From positions 1-64,000 of IMG/VR virus record IMGVR_UViG_3300042731_006431: a DNA stretch of 64,000 nt, one strand, 5' to 3'. A model generated the notes under the pieces. It did no database searches, was not told the origin of the DNA, and saw nothing but the letters and a program-made list of their open reading frames with translations. A program made the position numbers and the translations under genes. Every line of letters starts with the position of its first letter. Position 1 is the first letter of the stretch. This DNA is from a virus. Positions 40,845-48,541 of the stretch are shown here, piece after piece.

Positions 40845-41162
40845 TTAAATTAAACAGTAACATATATAAATTATTAAAGTACATAATGATATTGCTAATA
40901 AACCATCAATTGGTAATTCAACTTCTTCTTTGTTTGTGTTTTCATTATCTGAAATATTACCCAATAGTATTTTTGTTAGCATTAAAACAGCAATCGAAGA
41001 ATAAATGTTTAATCTAAAATCGATAACCAAAATCTTATCAGCTATCATATTAAATGACAACATAACAAAAAAACCTCGATATAATAAAACTAAAACCAAC
41101 ATAATTAGTTTTTTTACAAGTGAACCAATTCTTTCATTAATACTAATTTCTTTATTTTTCAT
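40845..41162 (-). CDS. Membrane protein, paralog of the 11410 gene
   Basis: 105 residues, three hydrophobic stretches (about 17-45, 50-66, 85-103), with an acidic loop NISDNENTNKEE. The core VMLSFNMIADKILVIDFRL matches the gene at 11410. Last gene of the long leftward operon. GGAG precedes the start. Function unknown. Confidence 0.72.
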   Translation of the reverse strand: MKNKEISINERIGSLVKKLIMLVLVLLYRGFFVMLSFNMIADKILVIDFRLNIYSSIAVLMLTKILLGNISDNENTNKEEVELPIDGLLAISLCTLIIYICYCLI

Positions 41163-41177
41163 ATATCCTCCAAATAA

Positions 41178-41537
41178 TTATTTCTTATCCTTACGTTCAG
41201 ACGCACTTTTTTCATTAAAACCATCTGGGTAGCGTTTTGACAGCTTTTCAATATTATAATTTAAAACTTCTTGAACATTAAAACCCATTGAATCAATTGC
41301 CAGTGACCAATACCGCATGATATCGCCCAAGCCTTCTTTGATATTTTCTCTGTCTAATGGCTGTCCATAATATTCAAATTTCTTAATAGCATCTGCAAGT
41401 TCACCTATCTCTGTTACCATTCCAATCAAAGCATGATCAATCTTAATCATAGTCTCACTATCTTTGCGATATGAAATAGATTCTATATCATGGTTAGCTG
41501 TCCTCATTGCTTTTTCTTGATATTCTTCTATTGTCAT
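41178..41537 (-). CDS. MazG-like nucleotide pyrophosphohydrolase
   Basis: 119 residues, one all-alpha NTP-PPase domain. Metal-binding pattern EIGEL (Glu 43, 46) and KEGLGD (Glu 68, Asp 72) with REN before it, and the usual end NIEKLSKRYPDGF. Related enzymes remove pyrophosphate from (d)NTPs or ppGpp and help phages tune nucleotide pools or blunt stress signalling. Leftward operon with replication/recombination genes. Confidence 0.85.
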   Translation of the reverse strand: MTIEEYQEKAMRTANHDIESISYRKDSETMIKIDHALIGMVTEIGELADAIKKFEYYGQPLDRENIKEGLGDIMRYWSLAIDSMGFNVQEVLNYNIEKLSKRYPDGFNEKSASERKDKK

Positions 41538-41547
41538 AATATTTCAC

Positions 41548-41787
41548 CTACAAAATTCTATATAGCTTTTTGACAAATTTATAAATATTATTATATTTAT
41601 ATGATATTTCATAAACTTTATCTTTAAAATATATACGCATTACCATGTCGGGATGAAAAAATATATCATACCTGTTGTCTAATAGAGAACTTGCTGATAG
41701 TTTAAATCCACCTCCGATATTTTCACATAAATACCATTCCTCTAATGGTATTAATTTTAACCTTATTAATAATAATAAATATTTCAT
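41548..41787 (-). CDS. Hypothetical protein, 79 aa
   Basis: Start overlaps the stop of the next upstream gene. Leu/Ile/Lys/Tyr-rich; N-terminal stretch KYLLLLIRLKLI could lie at a membrane; the rest alpha/beta (FFHPDMVMRIYFKDKVYEISYKY, shown in part). Not recognised. Confidence 0.62.
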   Translation of the reverse strand: MKYLLLLIRLKLIPLEEWYLCENIGGGFKLSASSLLDNRYDIFFHPDMVMRIYFKDKVYEISYKYNNIYKFVKKLYRIL

Positions 41788-42170
41788 TCTTTAACCTCAA
41801 TCCAAAGATTGTCTATATCTTTTCGCTCAACTACAAAAATATCATCACGCCCGTTTACTAATACATCACCCTTTTGTTTAATAACAAATTCTAAATAATC
41901 TTTTCTGTCTTTCCTATAAAAAATTCTGTTTTCATCGACAAATAATATTTTTAAAACTTCATAAAATGTATATTCTTTCTCAGGTTCATCGAGTTCTAAA
42001 ACATCAATGCTTGGTAGATATGTCCTATTAATTCTATCATCACCAACAATATGAATCGCTTCAGATGGATTTTTATTCCACCATTGACTAATCGTTTTTC
42101 CTGAAGTAGCTTCAATTCTATCGCCATTGTATACTTGATAGTATTGGCCTGCTTTTAATGTTAGTTTCAT
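41784..42170 (-). CDS. Hypothetical protein, EPEKxYTxxEV family
   Basis: 128 residues. The block LELDEPEKEYTFYEVLK matches the protein at 1689, and the ending NLWIEVKE matches the 993 protein's WIEVKE. So a duplicated family shared between the left and the leftward operons. GGAGT precedes the start. No catalytic motif seen. Confidence 0.78.
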   Translation of the reverse strand: MKLTLKAGQYYQVYNGDRIEATSGKTISQWWNKNPSEAIHIVGDDRINRTYLPSIDVLELDEPEKEYTFYEVLKILFVDENRIFYRKDRKDYLEFVIKQKGDVLVNGRDDIFVVERKDIDNLWIEVKE

Positions 42171-42346
42171 TGTAAACTCCTATATTCAAGTAATATTTTT
42201 ATCTGTTTTTCAAGTTGATCTTTTAATTTATCTAAGTCTGAGTATTTAATAGTTACATCAGATTTATTAGTCTCTAACAAATTTATTTTAAATTCAAGTA
42301 TGTGTATATTTTTTAATATCTCATTTTTAGCCGATTCTAAATTCAT
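42167..42346 (-). CDS. Small coiled-coil protein, 59 aa
   Basis: Frame from ATG at 42346 (AGGATAGG upstream) to a stop overlapping the next ATG by four bases (ATGA). Amphipathic helices throughout (NEILKNIHILEFKINLL; LDKLKDQLEKQIKILLEY). Tight coupling on both sides supports expression. Function unknown. Confidence 0.65.
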   Translation of the reverse strand: MNLESAKNEILKNIHILEFKINLLETNKSDVTIKYSDLDKLKDQLEKQIKILLEYRSLQ

Positions 42347-42717
42347 CCTATCCTCTTCTGATTTTGATCATATTCAACTATATTTAACCCGTCTATGATT
42401 GCCGTAACACACTTAGAGCAAAAAGGCCGTATAATGCCATGCTGATTAGTGTAAAAAATCTCGCTTGATTCAGCACCACAAAAATGGCAAACTTTTTGCT
42501 CTTTAAATTTTGCTGTTATCGAATTACCATTGTGTAGATAGCTTATTAATTCATTGTTTAAGTTTATTTTTACAGCTCCATGACTGAGCCACCCGAACCA
42601 AGCAGAAACCGGTAATGATACAACAAATATAACAAAAAGTAATTGAAAAGGCAAATTTTGATTTAGCATTATAGCAAAAAAAGTTGTTAGTAACAATAAC
42701 GCTATGCCTTGTTTCAT
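42343..42717 (-). CDS. Membrane protein with zinc-ribbon tail
   Basis: 124 residues. Two membrane segments (about 4-18 and 23-44), a linker, then CHFC (Cys 77, 80) and CSKC (Cys 100, 103) with IFYTNQHGIIRPF between: a four-cysteine ribbon on the cytoplasmic or periplasmic side. It overlaps neighbours at both ends by four bases. Such a fusion is uncommon in phages; function unknown. Confidence 0.75.
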   Translation of the reverse strand: MKQGIALLLLTTFFAIMLNQNLPFQLLFVIFVVSLPVSAWFGWLSHGAVKINLNNELISYLHNGNSITAKFKEQKVCHFCGAESSEIFYTNQHGIIRPFCSKCVTAIIDGLNIVEYDQNQKRIG

Positions 42718-43277
42718 GATTCGTCTTCCTTCTTCTCTATTAATTCATATTGACCATCTAAAACCGCTTCATTAAAATCAACTGTATGAATTTCGCCATT
42801 TAACCGGTAAGACAAATACCGATAATCTATATGGTGAATTTTACGCATGAAAAAAGAATTTAAAATATTGCCTTTTTCATCTAATAAATTCATTGACCGT
42901 ATTTCTGGTTTTTCCCGAATCCACTTAATAGCTTCATAGAAATCAGTTATCCGCTTTTTTATGGTCCAAGCCATTATTTTTTTACCAGAAAAAATTTCTG
43001 TCTGAAAAAATGTAATATCTTTAGAGTTAATTATTCTACTTCCTTTAATAAGGTAAGCATCTAAAGAATTTTCGTAGCTTATGTAATCGCTGAGTGGCTC
43101 TCTTTCCCATGAGATTTTATTGTTTAGGCCGTCAAATATTTTTGCTTCAAAAGAAGCAATCGATGGGTTAAACCCTATTTGACAGAGCCTCATATCAATA
43201 AAAGTCGCATCCAAAATAAAAAAATCACCATCTTTAAATTCTTTACCATTTGAATCATAAATTTGCAAGTTCACCAT
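42714..43277 (-). CDS. Hypothetical protein, 187 aa
   Basis: Start is ATG 43277, overlapping the stop of the preceding gene (TAATG) with GGAGG inside it; a TTG nine bases upstream is less likely. Soluble, beta-rich first half (GKEFKDGDFFILDATFID) and a helix FYEAIKWIREKPEIRSM. Not recognised. Confidence 0.7.
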   Translation of the reverse strand: MVNLQIYDSNGKEFKDGDFFILDATFIDMRLCQIGFNPSIASFEAKIFDGLNNKISWEREPLSDYISYENSLDAYLIKGSRIINSKDITFFQTEIFSGKKIMAWTIKKRITDFYEAIKWIREKPEIRSMNLLDEKGNILNSFFMRKIHHIDYRYLSYRLNGEIHTVDFNEAVLDGQYELIEKKEDES

Positions 43278-43489
43278 TACCTCCAATCATCAGCCATGCC
43301 AATTTGATATTCTTTAACTATAGTCTTTATCCTATCAATACTTTGTTGCATTGTTAAAGCAATAGATCGTATTGAATCAGATACGTCTTTCGTATAACTA
43401 TCATTTGTTTTGCCGTTCACTTCAAGACTTTTATATCGAATTTGTTTTATTAATTCATTCATGTATTCTATTTCTTGATCAATTGTCAT
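43277..43489 (-). CDS. Hypothetical helical protein, 70 aa
   Basis: ATG 43489 with GAGGAGG upstream is used; the longer frame has no SD. All-helical, Ile/Lys/Glu-rich (MTIDQEIEYMNELIKQ and SIDRIKTIVKEYQIG) ending MADDWR. Overlaps the small gene upstream of it by 11 bases. Function unknown. Confidence 0.66.
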   Translation of the reverse strand: MTIDQEIEYMNELIKQIRYKSLEVNGKTNDSYTKDVSDSIRSIALTMQQSIDRIKTIVKEYQIGMADDWR

Positions 43490-43604
43490 GATTAACCTCC
43501 TCCTCAATATCTTTAAACTCATTAAAATTTGGTAAATAAACGCCTAAATCAGTTTGAAATTTCTTTGTTTCAATCATTTTTTCAATTTTTTCTTTTTCTG
43601 TCAT
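43479..43604 (-). CDS. Small charged protein, 41 aa
   Basis: ATG at 43604 after TTGGAGA, stop at 43479 inside the next gene. Sequence begins MTEKEKIEKMIETKKF and ends in an acidic run that also encodes the next gene's SD (GAGGAGG). SD, overlap and codon use support a real gene. Function unknown. Confidence 0.55.
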   Translation of the reverse strand: MTEKEKIEKMIETKKFQTDLGVYLPNFNEFKDIEEEVNHDN

Positions 43605-43620
43605 ATTGGTCTCCAAAAAT

Positions 43621-43701
43621 TTATTCAAATAATACATCCGATGAAATGGTTTTAGCAACGCTATTTTCTAATTCACCGGTAGGAAAAAATGAATTTAACA
43701 T
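43621..43701 (-). CDS. Possible 26-residue peptide
   Basis: ATG 43701 overlaps the stop of the cysteine-rich gene above; GATGGA is a possible SD. The frame ends at TAA 43621, 12 bases before the SD of the next gene. Without other evidence it may be untranslated spacer. Confidence 0.3.
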   Translation of the reverse strand: MLNSFFPTGELENSVAKTISSDVLFE

Positions 43702-43952
43702 AATCCATCATGTTCAATATAGCCATATACAAGAGCATTATTGCATCTTGGTAAATTTATCAGAATATAGCCATAACCATCTTTACATCTTATATTGCCT
43801 TTAAAAAAAGACATACAATAATTTCCTTTGCATGGTCTTTGTATAAGAGGGCAATATTTTGATGATAATTTATTTGATAACTCTATCAATGCTTCATTAG
43901 CGTCTTTTTCATTGTTAAATTTAGTGTTGCCATCAATTTTTTTTATATCCAT
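43695..43952 (-). CDS. Cysteine-rich hypothetical protein, 85 aa
   Basis: Residues 34-56 have CPLIQRPCKGNYC and a following Cys, a pattern that could hold zinc or form disulfides; another Cys pair near the end. Similar CPL-P-C-G-x-C motifs occur in small phage proteins of unknown role. AGGAGA upstream. Function unknown. Confidence 0.68.
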   Translation of the reverse strand: MDIKKIDGNTKFNNEKDANEALIELSNKLSSKYCPLIQRPCKGNYCMSFFKGNIRCKDGYGYILINLPRCNNALVYGYIEHDGLC

Positions 43953-43962
43953 ATAATTTCTC

Positions 43963-44454
43963 CTATTTATACCTTAATGTTGAGTCTTGCACTAAAATAG
44001 CGCCTTTAACCTCAATACCATTATTGATATCAAGCTTGATTTGATTTTTGTCGGTTTTTGTTTCTGTTTTTTCAAGCTTATATTTTTTAGGAATTTCAGA
44101 CTCATTAATAATATCGACTTTTGGTGGGGAGGCTTGAATATATATTTTCATCGTATTGGTTTCGATATTCTTTTTACCTACAATATCCATTTCATGGTGT
44201 AGATAGCTACTCAAATAATCAATTTTCTTTTCTGATTTTGATTTTAAATCATTAAGTCGTGTAACCTCATCTTTGATAACCGAAATTCTATTCTTATACA
44301 TCTTAATAATTTTTACGATATTTTCAGCTTTCTTATCAAAATCTATAGATAAAGCCTCTAACTGTTTACCAAGGCTTTCATCAATTTCATCGCTTTCAAT
44401 ACTATTGAGTAGCTGCGTGAATTCATCAGCTATATTATATAATGTTTTACTCAT
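43963..44454 (-). CDS. Siphovirus Gp157-family protein
   Basis: 163 residues. Matches the Gp157 (PF05565-type) pattern: helical N-terminus (LYNIADEFTQLL), central long coiled coil around LNDLKSKSEKKIDYLSSYL, and a beta end with ETNTMKIYIQASPPKVDI then IPKKYKL. In other phages Gp157 lies next to single-strand annealing or recombination genes, as here. Overlaps the ATPase gene by four bases. Confidence 0.82.
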   Translation of the reverse strand: MSKTLYNIADEFTQLLNSIESDEIDESLGKQLEALSIDFDKKAENIVKIIKMYKNRISVIKDEVTRLNDLKSKSEKKIDYLSSYLHHEMDIVGKKNIETNTMKIYIQASPPKVDIINESEIPKKYKLEKTETKTDKNQIKLDINNGIEVKGAILVQDSTLRYK

Positions 44455-45380
44455 AGTTTATTTCCTAACAAATCAGTAGTTTCTGTTTTCTCCTCGGTTG
44501 TAGGGTTAGCACTAACAGCACTAACCTCACAACTTTGGAAATAGGAGAAAAGAGATTCGTAAGATTGCTTGTAATTGTTGTGATTAACCATTATTTGATA
44601 GGTTGATTTAATATAATCTATAAATTCACTTTTCGATTTAAATCTTTGATCTGTTTTTTCTTTGTGTAAAGTATATAATTTTGCGTACCAATCATCATTA
44701 TCAATAGGCACACCTACATTTAACCAATCCGCTAACTTTTTACCAAACTTTTCGTCAATCAAATTTATTGTTTTGTCTTGAAATTTACCTGTACGATCTT
44801 TTTCGATAGTGCAAATATGGTCAGTTGAAATATTCAACAGTAAATCAAATTCATATTCTATCCCCTTTCCTTGCTCAGGCTTTAAACCAATTCGTGAAAT
44901 AGTTTTTTTACCATTTGAATCTTGAGTAGCCCACTCAGTACTAGATCTCATTGTTACAATTATATGAGAATTAGATCTAAGAATAGAATTTACAAATTTC
45001 TTTTGTTTGGGCGTACCTTCAGACCATGCTCTCCAATCGTTACCTTTATATTTTGAAGAATTTGATAAAATTGATATTTCTTCTAGTAACTCTTGCCATG
45101 CGTGGGAAAGACTGTCAATTATAAGTATATCATAATCTTTCGCTTCTTCTATTGCGTTGATATACGCTTGAATATTACAAATTTCCAGCTCACAAACATC
45201 AAAATCAAATTGGTCACTATATTTCGAAGCACTTCCACGCTCAGTATCTATAACAGCAATAGAACCCCCCATGCCTTTCGCTATTCTTAAAGCAGAATAA
45301 GTTTTTCCACTCCCTGATGGTCCGTAAATTGCAGCTCTTAAACGAGCTTGTTTTTTAGTTGCTTTTTTAAATGTTGCCAT
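44451..45380 (-). CDS. Sak4-like RecA-family ATPase (recombination)
   Basis: 309 residues. Walker A GPSGSGKT (residues 20-27), IAVIDTERGSAS, Walker B YDILIIDSLSH (about 83-92), and the sensor-like IIVTMRS. This is the phage nucleotide-binding AAA_24/Sak4 type that works with Gp157 in phage recombination or repair. The C-terminus is a helical tail ending ETTDLLGNKL. Leftward operon with MazG and Gp157. Confidence 0.85.
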   Translation of the reverse strand: MATFKKATKKQARLRAAIYGPSGSGKTYSALRIAKGMGGSIAVIDTERGSASKYSDQFDFDVCELEICNIQAYINAIEEAKDYDILIIDSLSHAWQELLEEISILSNSSKYKGNDWRAWSEGTPKQKKFVNSILRSNSHIIVTMRSSTEWATQDSNGKKTISRIGLKPEQGKGIEYEFDLLLNISTDHICTIEKDRTGKFQDKTINLIDEKFGKKLADWLNVGVPIDNDDWYAKLYTLHKEKTDQRFKSKSEFIDYIKSTYQIMVNHNNYKQSYESLFSYFQSCEVSAVSANPTTEEKTETTDLLGNKL

Positions 45381-45389
45381 ATCTTTCTC

Positions 45390-45809
45390 CTAATCTAATA
45401 ATTTAAAATATTCAGTTGCCTTTATAGGCTTTAAAATTCCATCATAAACAAAAAATGCTTCTCTTTTTTCTTCTATATATGCTCGGTTGTAAGTATATTC
45501 AACAAATTTATCATAACAAAATTCTTCTAACGTTTTTTCATCGCCCAACACCGGTACTTTCCCAATATTTTTATCAATAATTTCATACCACTTGCAATAA
45601 ATTTTAATAAAAAAATAATTAGTGCTATGTATATCTACAAAATATTGTAATATGTGTGGTCGCCCCTTATGAGTAATAAATATATTCCCATCAATGTCAG
45701 AGCATGAATTTAGATCTGAGCATCTGTTGAAAATATTGTCAATTAGTCTTATTTCTAAATAACCGAGAATTGTTTTTTTAAAGATAGTATCTTTATTCTT
45801 TACCGTCAA
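45390..45809 (-). CDS. Hypothetical protein, TTG start, 139 aa
   Basis: TTG 45809 follows GGAGG at ideal spacing; no ATG fits. Alpha/beta with an unusual His/Lys patch (FITHKGRPHILQYFVDI) and a conserved-looking Tyr-rich helix (LEEFCYDKFVEYTYNRAY). Not recognised. It overlaps the RHH gene's end by 17 bases, so the two are co-translated. Confidence 0.68.
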   Translation of the reverse strand: MTVKNKDTIFKKTILGYLEIRLIDNIFNRCSDLNSCSDIDGNIFITHKGRPHILQYFVDIHSTNYFFIKIYCKWYEIIDKNIGKVPVLGDEKTLEEFCYDKFVEYTYNRAYIEEKREAFFVYDGILKPIKATEYFKLLD

Positions 45810-45945
45810 ATTTTTCCTCCAATAACTCTTTCAGTAAGTTACTAACATAACGGTGAAATCGTTGATTCTTTTCTTCTGCTATTTTTTTTAATTGCTCATG
45901 TACTTTGCTATCAATATAGATAGCGCTTTTATTAGTTAGATTCAT
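45793..45945 (-). CDS. Ribbon-helix-helix regulator-like protein, 50 aa
   Basis: ATG 45945 follows GGAGG. The sequence has a strand AIYIDSKVHEQL, then two helices (KKIAEEKNQRFHRYVSNLLKEL in parts), the CopG/Arc-type ribbon-helix-helix layout, where the strand contacts DNA. Probably a transcription regulator of the leftward operon. Overlaps the next gene. Fold assignment is by pattern only. Confidence 0.65.
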   Translation of the reverse strand: MNLTNKSAIYIDSKVHEQLKKIAEEKNQRFHRYVSNLLKELLEEKFDGKE

Positions 45946-45956
45946 TTAGCCTCCAT

Positions 45957-46217
45957 TTAATTAGTTTTATCCCAAAAATGCAAATCAGTCTCTAAATTTC
46001 TAACCACCATACTTAAAAAACTATGGTCAAATTCTCGAAGGTTATATATACCTGGTTTCCCAGGTGATGTAATCTTTAAATCTTTACCAATTAAATAAAT
46101 GGTATTAATATGTATTATTTTAAATACTATTTCATCGGTTAAATATTTATCAGCATATATTTGTATTGTAGAAAGCAGGTTTAATCTTTCTGTTTCATGT
46201 TCTTTAATATCATGCAT
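45957..46217 (-). CDS. Hypothetical protein, 86 aa
   Basis: Start at ATG 46217 because TAAGGAG precedes it and because a terminator-like hairpin (46237-46254) lies just upstream; a longer frame would read through that hairpin. Mixed fold: N-terminal helix (MHDIKEHETERL), beta middle (INTIYLIGKDLKITSPG) and a helical end. Not recognised. Confidence 0.7.
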   Translation of the reverse strand: MHDIKEHETERLNLLSTIQIYADKYLTDEIVFKIIHINTIYLIGKDLKITSPGKPGIYNLREFDHSFLSMVVRNLETDLHFWDKTN

Positions 46218-46236
46218 AGTTAACTCCTTATTTATC

Positions 46237-46254
46237 GCCCCGACTATGCGGGGC
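46237..46254 (-). terminator. GCCCCG hairpin (copy of 38352)
   Basis: GCCCCG (46237-46242) / CGGGGC (46249-46254), loop ACTATG. With flanks it nearly repeats the sequence around 38352-38369. It follows the gene remnant at 46311 and precedes the next gene's SD, as a terminator or attenuator of the leftward transcript. Confidence 0.6.
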
Positions 46255-46310
46255 TTTGTTTGTTTAAGCTTCCAGTCACATGATGATGTTGAGTAGAATG
46301 CATCTTTCAT

Positions 46311-46532
46311 CTAACACCGTATTCTTTTACTATTTTCACTCCGCCCATCTCTAAAAGCAATTTGTCATCGCAATTTATCTCGCAAAGAACCTTATCATCC
46401 TTGCAAAATAGATAATTAATTCCATCATTGAAATTGGTATTCCTTATCCTCAACTTCAATGATTACAAATTCTACAGTTATTAAGCTTTTTCCCGATCGA
46501 GAATACTTTTTTTGAATTACATGCTTGTACAT
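46311..46532 (-). pseudogene. Internally deleted copy of the 29795 gene
   Basis: Starts at ATG 46532 after GGAGGA. The first 30 codons (YKHVIQKKYSRSGKSL) match the start of the 227-residue gene, then after EDKEYQFQ a stop appears. In another frame, the last 40 codons (NYLFCKDDKVLCEINCDD, KLLLEMGGVKIVKEY) are nearly the same as that gene's end. About 150 codons in the middle are missing. Promoter and SD are kept, so a 36-residue N-terminal fragment may still be made. Confidence 0.88.
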
Positions 46533-46567
46533 AATTTCCTCCTAACTTTTTTTTAACTTATGCTCAA

Positions 46568-46596
46568 AATATAAAACATCTATTTCAAATCGTCAA
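46568..46596 (-). promoter_or_regulatory. Leftward promoter TTGACG-17-TATATT
   Basis: Minus strand TTGACG (46596-46591), 17 bases, TATATT (46573-46568). The third leftward promoter of this form. It starts the whole leftward operon down to 40845 unless the hairpin at 46237 stops it. Confidence 0.75.
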
Positions 46597-46710
46597 GCAT
46601 TTTTTATAAAAAAGTTAAAATATTTTTTAACTATTAATTTATAATAATTTATACACGCATACTTAAATTTTTATTATCTTTATTAGAATATTATTATATG
46701 AGGTGATAAA

Positions 46711-47343
46711 TTGTTCACAATTAAAGGTAAAGATTCAGAAGGCAATATAAAAAGAACTTCCAGGGGTGCAACTGCTACAGATATAGAATATAACATATTT
46801 ACTCCAATTGAATTGGCTAAATCATGCTTTAAAAAATCAATACCATTTGTTGGTGAAAAACATATTGATATTTTAGATGCTTTTTCTGGCACTGGAAATT
46901 TAAGCTTTGCAGCAAGTTCTATTTTCAAATTTGATAGATGTTTAATGATAGAAAATAACTGCAAATTTGCAGAAAACTGCATGGATAAATTTAGCGATAA
47001 TCCTTTATTTAGAAATATTTATTGTGAATTAATTGATATTGAATATTTTATAGATAACAATAAATCTAAATTTGATTTGATTCTGTGTAACCCACCATTT
47101 AGAGCTCAATATATGGAAGATGTATTATGGAAGTTACATAATATATTAACTGATAATGGTCATATTCTTTTATTTGCCCCAATGTACTTTTTGAACAATT
47201 CTGATAAACGGTTAAAACGCATATCTAAACATTTAAAACATGTAATTATGTTGTCAAAAATGGCATTTAATAGGCCGTTGCATACGGTTTTTATGATAAT
47301 ATCTAAATCTGAAGTAGAAGAATTTAAAAGTTTTTGTTTATAG
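46711..47343 (+). CDS. SAM-dependent methyltransferase, N6-adenine type
   Basis: TTG start after GAGGTGAT; 210 residues. SAM-binding DAFSGTGNLSFA (about 56-66), acidic MIENN at strand 2, and catalytic NPPF (about 126-129) with FDLILC before it, the NPPY-class motif. No target-recognition domain is visible, so the substrate may be DNA or RNA. First gene of the rightward replication-side operon. Confidence 0.82.
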   Translation: MFTIKGKDSEGNIKRTSRGATATDIEYNIFTPIELAKSCFKKSIPFVGEKHIDILDAFSGTGNLSFAASSIFKFDRCLMIENNCKFAENCMDKFSDNPLFRNIYCELIDIEYFIDNNKSKFDLILCNPPFRAQYMEDVLWKLHNILTDNGHILLFAPMYFLNNSDKRLKRISKHLKHVIMLSKMAFNRPLHTVFMIISKSEVEEFKSFCL

Positions 47344-47350
47344 AGGTTAT

Positions 47351-47566
47351 ATGGAAGAGCTAATAAAAGAATTGAACGGCAAAGTTGATGAGCTAATAAA
47401 AGAAATAATAAAATTAGATATGAAAAATTTAAATGAATCTGATTTAAAAGAAATGAATCACATTTTATTTCATTGTGATACATTAATTGATAAAATTACT
47501 ATCATGACAGCGCTACACAACAGGAAAGAATATAATTTTAAGAATTTAGGTTATGGGTTAAATTGA
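47351..47566 (+). CDS. Small coiled-coil protein, 71 aa
   Basis: Between the methyltransferase and the sigma-like gene, AGAGG upstream. Amphipathic helices (ELIKELNGKVDELIKEIIKL) and a basic end. Could be a partner (for example of the sigma-like protein), but nothing proves it. Function unknown. Confidence 0.65.
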   Translation: MEELIKELNGKVDELIKEIIKLDMKNLNESDLKEMNHILFHCDTLIDKITIMTALHNRKEYNFKNLGYGLN

Positions 47567-47567
47567 A

Positions 47568-48059
47568 ATGAACTATTATGATATTGCTAAAATAGTGGTT
47601 GATAAACACTTTAATACTTATAAAGATAAGCAAGAATTGTATTTAGTGGCCAACGAAGCTGTTTTTGTTGCATTAAAAAAATATGATAATAGAAAAAGCT
47701 GTAAATTAACATCTTATATAAATATATATGTGAGATGGATGATTTTAAATTATTTAAAAAAAGAACAAAAACAGGTTGTAGCTTTCAAAAGAGCAAAAAA
47801 AATATTAAATGTGTGCCATTATGATAAGTATGAATTTATTGATAAAAGTATTTTAGATTATGAAATTCCTAAATTACTCCCTAAACTACCACCTCGAAAA
47901 CGTGAAATATTAGAAATGTTATATAATGGTTTATCAATTGATGAGATAAAACAAATATTAGGTGTTAAAAGGCATGCTGTAACGCAACATATATTACAAA
48001 TAAAAAATAATTTAGAAAAATACAAGAAAAATGATAAAAAAAGTGTACAAATTGATTAA
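47568..48059 (+). CDS. Sigma-70-family-like factor 2
   Basis: 163 residues. Region-2-like part: TYKDKQELYLVANEAVFVAL, then LTSYINIYVRWMILNYLKK; region-4-like HTH: RKREILEMLYNGLSIDEIKQ with GVKRHAVTQHI. Same build and size as the gene at 12833, with only partial identity, so an old duplication or two acquisitions. A CACAAA-N14-GTTATAT promoter box starts inside its last codons, as with the first sigma-like gene. Would direct RNA polymerase to some phage promoters; inferred. Confidence 0.75.
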   Translation: MNYYDIAKIVVDKHFNTYKDKQELYLVANEAVFVALKKYDNRKSCKLTSYINIYVRWMILNYLKKEQKQVVAFKRAKKILNVCHYDKYEFIDKSILDYEIPKLLPKLPPRKREILEMLYNGLSIDEIKQILGVKRHAVTQHILQIKNNLEKYKKNDKKSVQID

Positions 48060-48073
48060 AAATATGTTATATA
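48045..48073 (+). promoter_or_regulatory. Promoter-like box, ACAAA-N14-GTTATAT
   Basis: ACAAA (48047-48051), 14 bases, GTTATAT (48066-48072), in the last codons of the sigma-like gene. Lacks the ATCGC of the other three. Expected start near 48080 would leave almost no leader before ATG 48087 and cut the SD, so it may be less active or initiate elsewhere. Confidence 0.45.
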
Positions 48074-48086
48074 TAAGAGGTGATGA

Positions 48087-48539
48087 ATGATTAATCACGG
48101 CAAAAAATTCGAAGAAGTTATAATAGATAGAAATAAGCACCTTAAATATAGATATAAAGCCTTTGATATTCTTAAAACTTCACCTAACCGTACACATTCT
48201 GGTACATATATAGGGAAAGGACTTCCTGATTTTATAGGCTATACAATATCCAAAGATGATCAATTGGCGCTTTATATGTTTGAACTTAAAACTATAGAAA
48301 ACGGTAGCACGCTTAAAAAAACATACATTAAAGAGCATCAATTGAGATGGTTGTACAATATAAGAAAAAAAATGAATGCGTTCTTTTTAGTATGGTTTGT
48401 TAACGAATTTGAATATTGGAAATTACCAGTTACTGATGATGTTTACAATCGATATTATCAAAAAGGAAAAACTTATAACCGCGAATTCTTTGAAGAGCAC
48501 GGTTATAAAATTGATATTGCAAATTATTTGGAGGGGTAG
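48087..48539 (+). CDS. RecU/VRR-type nuclease (Holliday junction resolvase-like)
   Basis: 150 residues. GKKFEE helix at the start, catalytic Asp 48 (GLPDFIG), ELK (Glu 66, Lys 68) as PD-(D/E)xK nuclease core, then YIKEHQLRWL and AFFLVWF as in RecU resolvases. Resolves or cuts branched DNA during replication and packaging. GAGGTGATG lies before the ATG. No mushroom-stalk domain is evident, so RecU-like in the broad sense. Confidence 0.78.
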   Translation: MINHGKKFEEVIIDRNKHLKYRYKAFDILKTSPNRTHSGTYIGKGLPDFIGYTISKDDQLALYMFELKTIENGSTLKKTYIKEHQLRWLYNIRKKMNAFFLVWFVNEFEYWKLPVTDDVYNRYYQKGKTYNREFFEEHGYKIDIANYLEG

Positions 48540-48541
48540 TA

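Noticed and set aside
46218-46310. N-terminal extension of the gene ending at 45957
   Set aside because: It would read through a terminator-like hairpin; a better SD and ATG lie at 46217.
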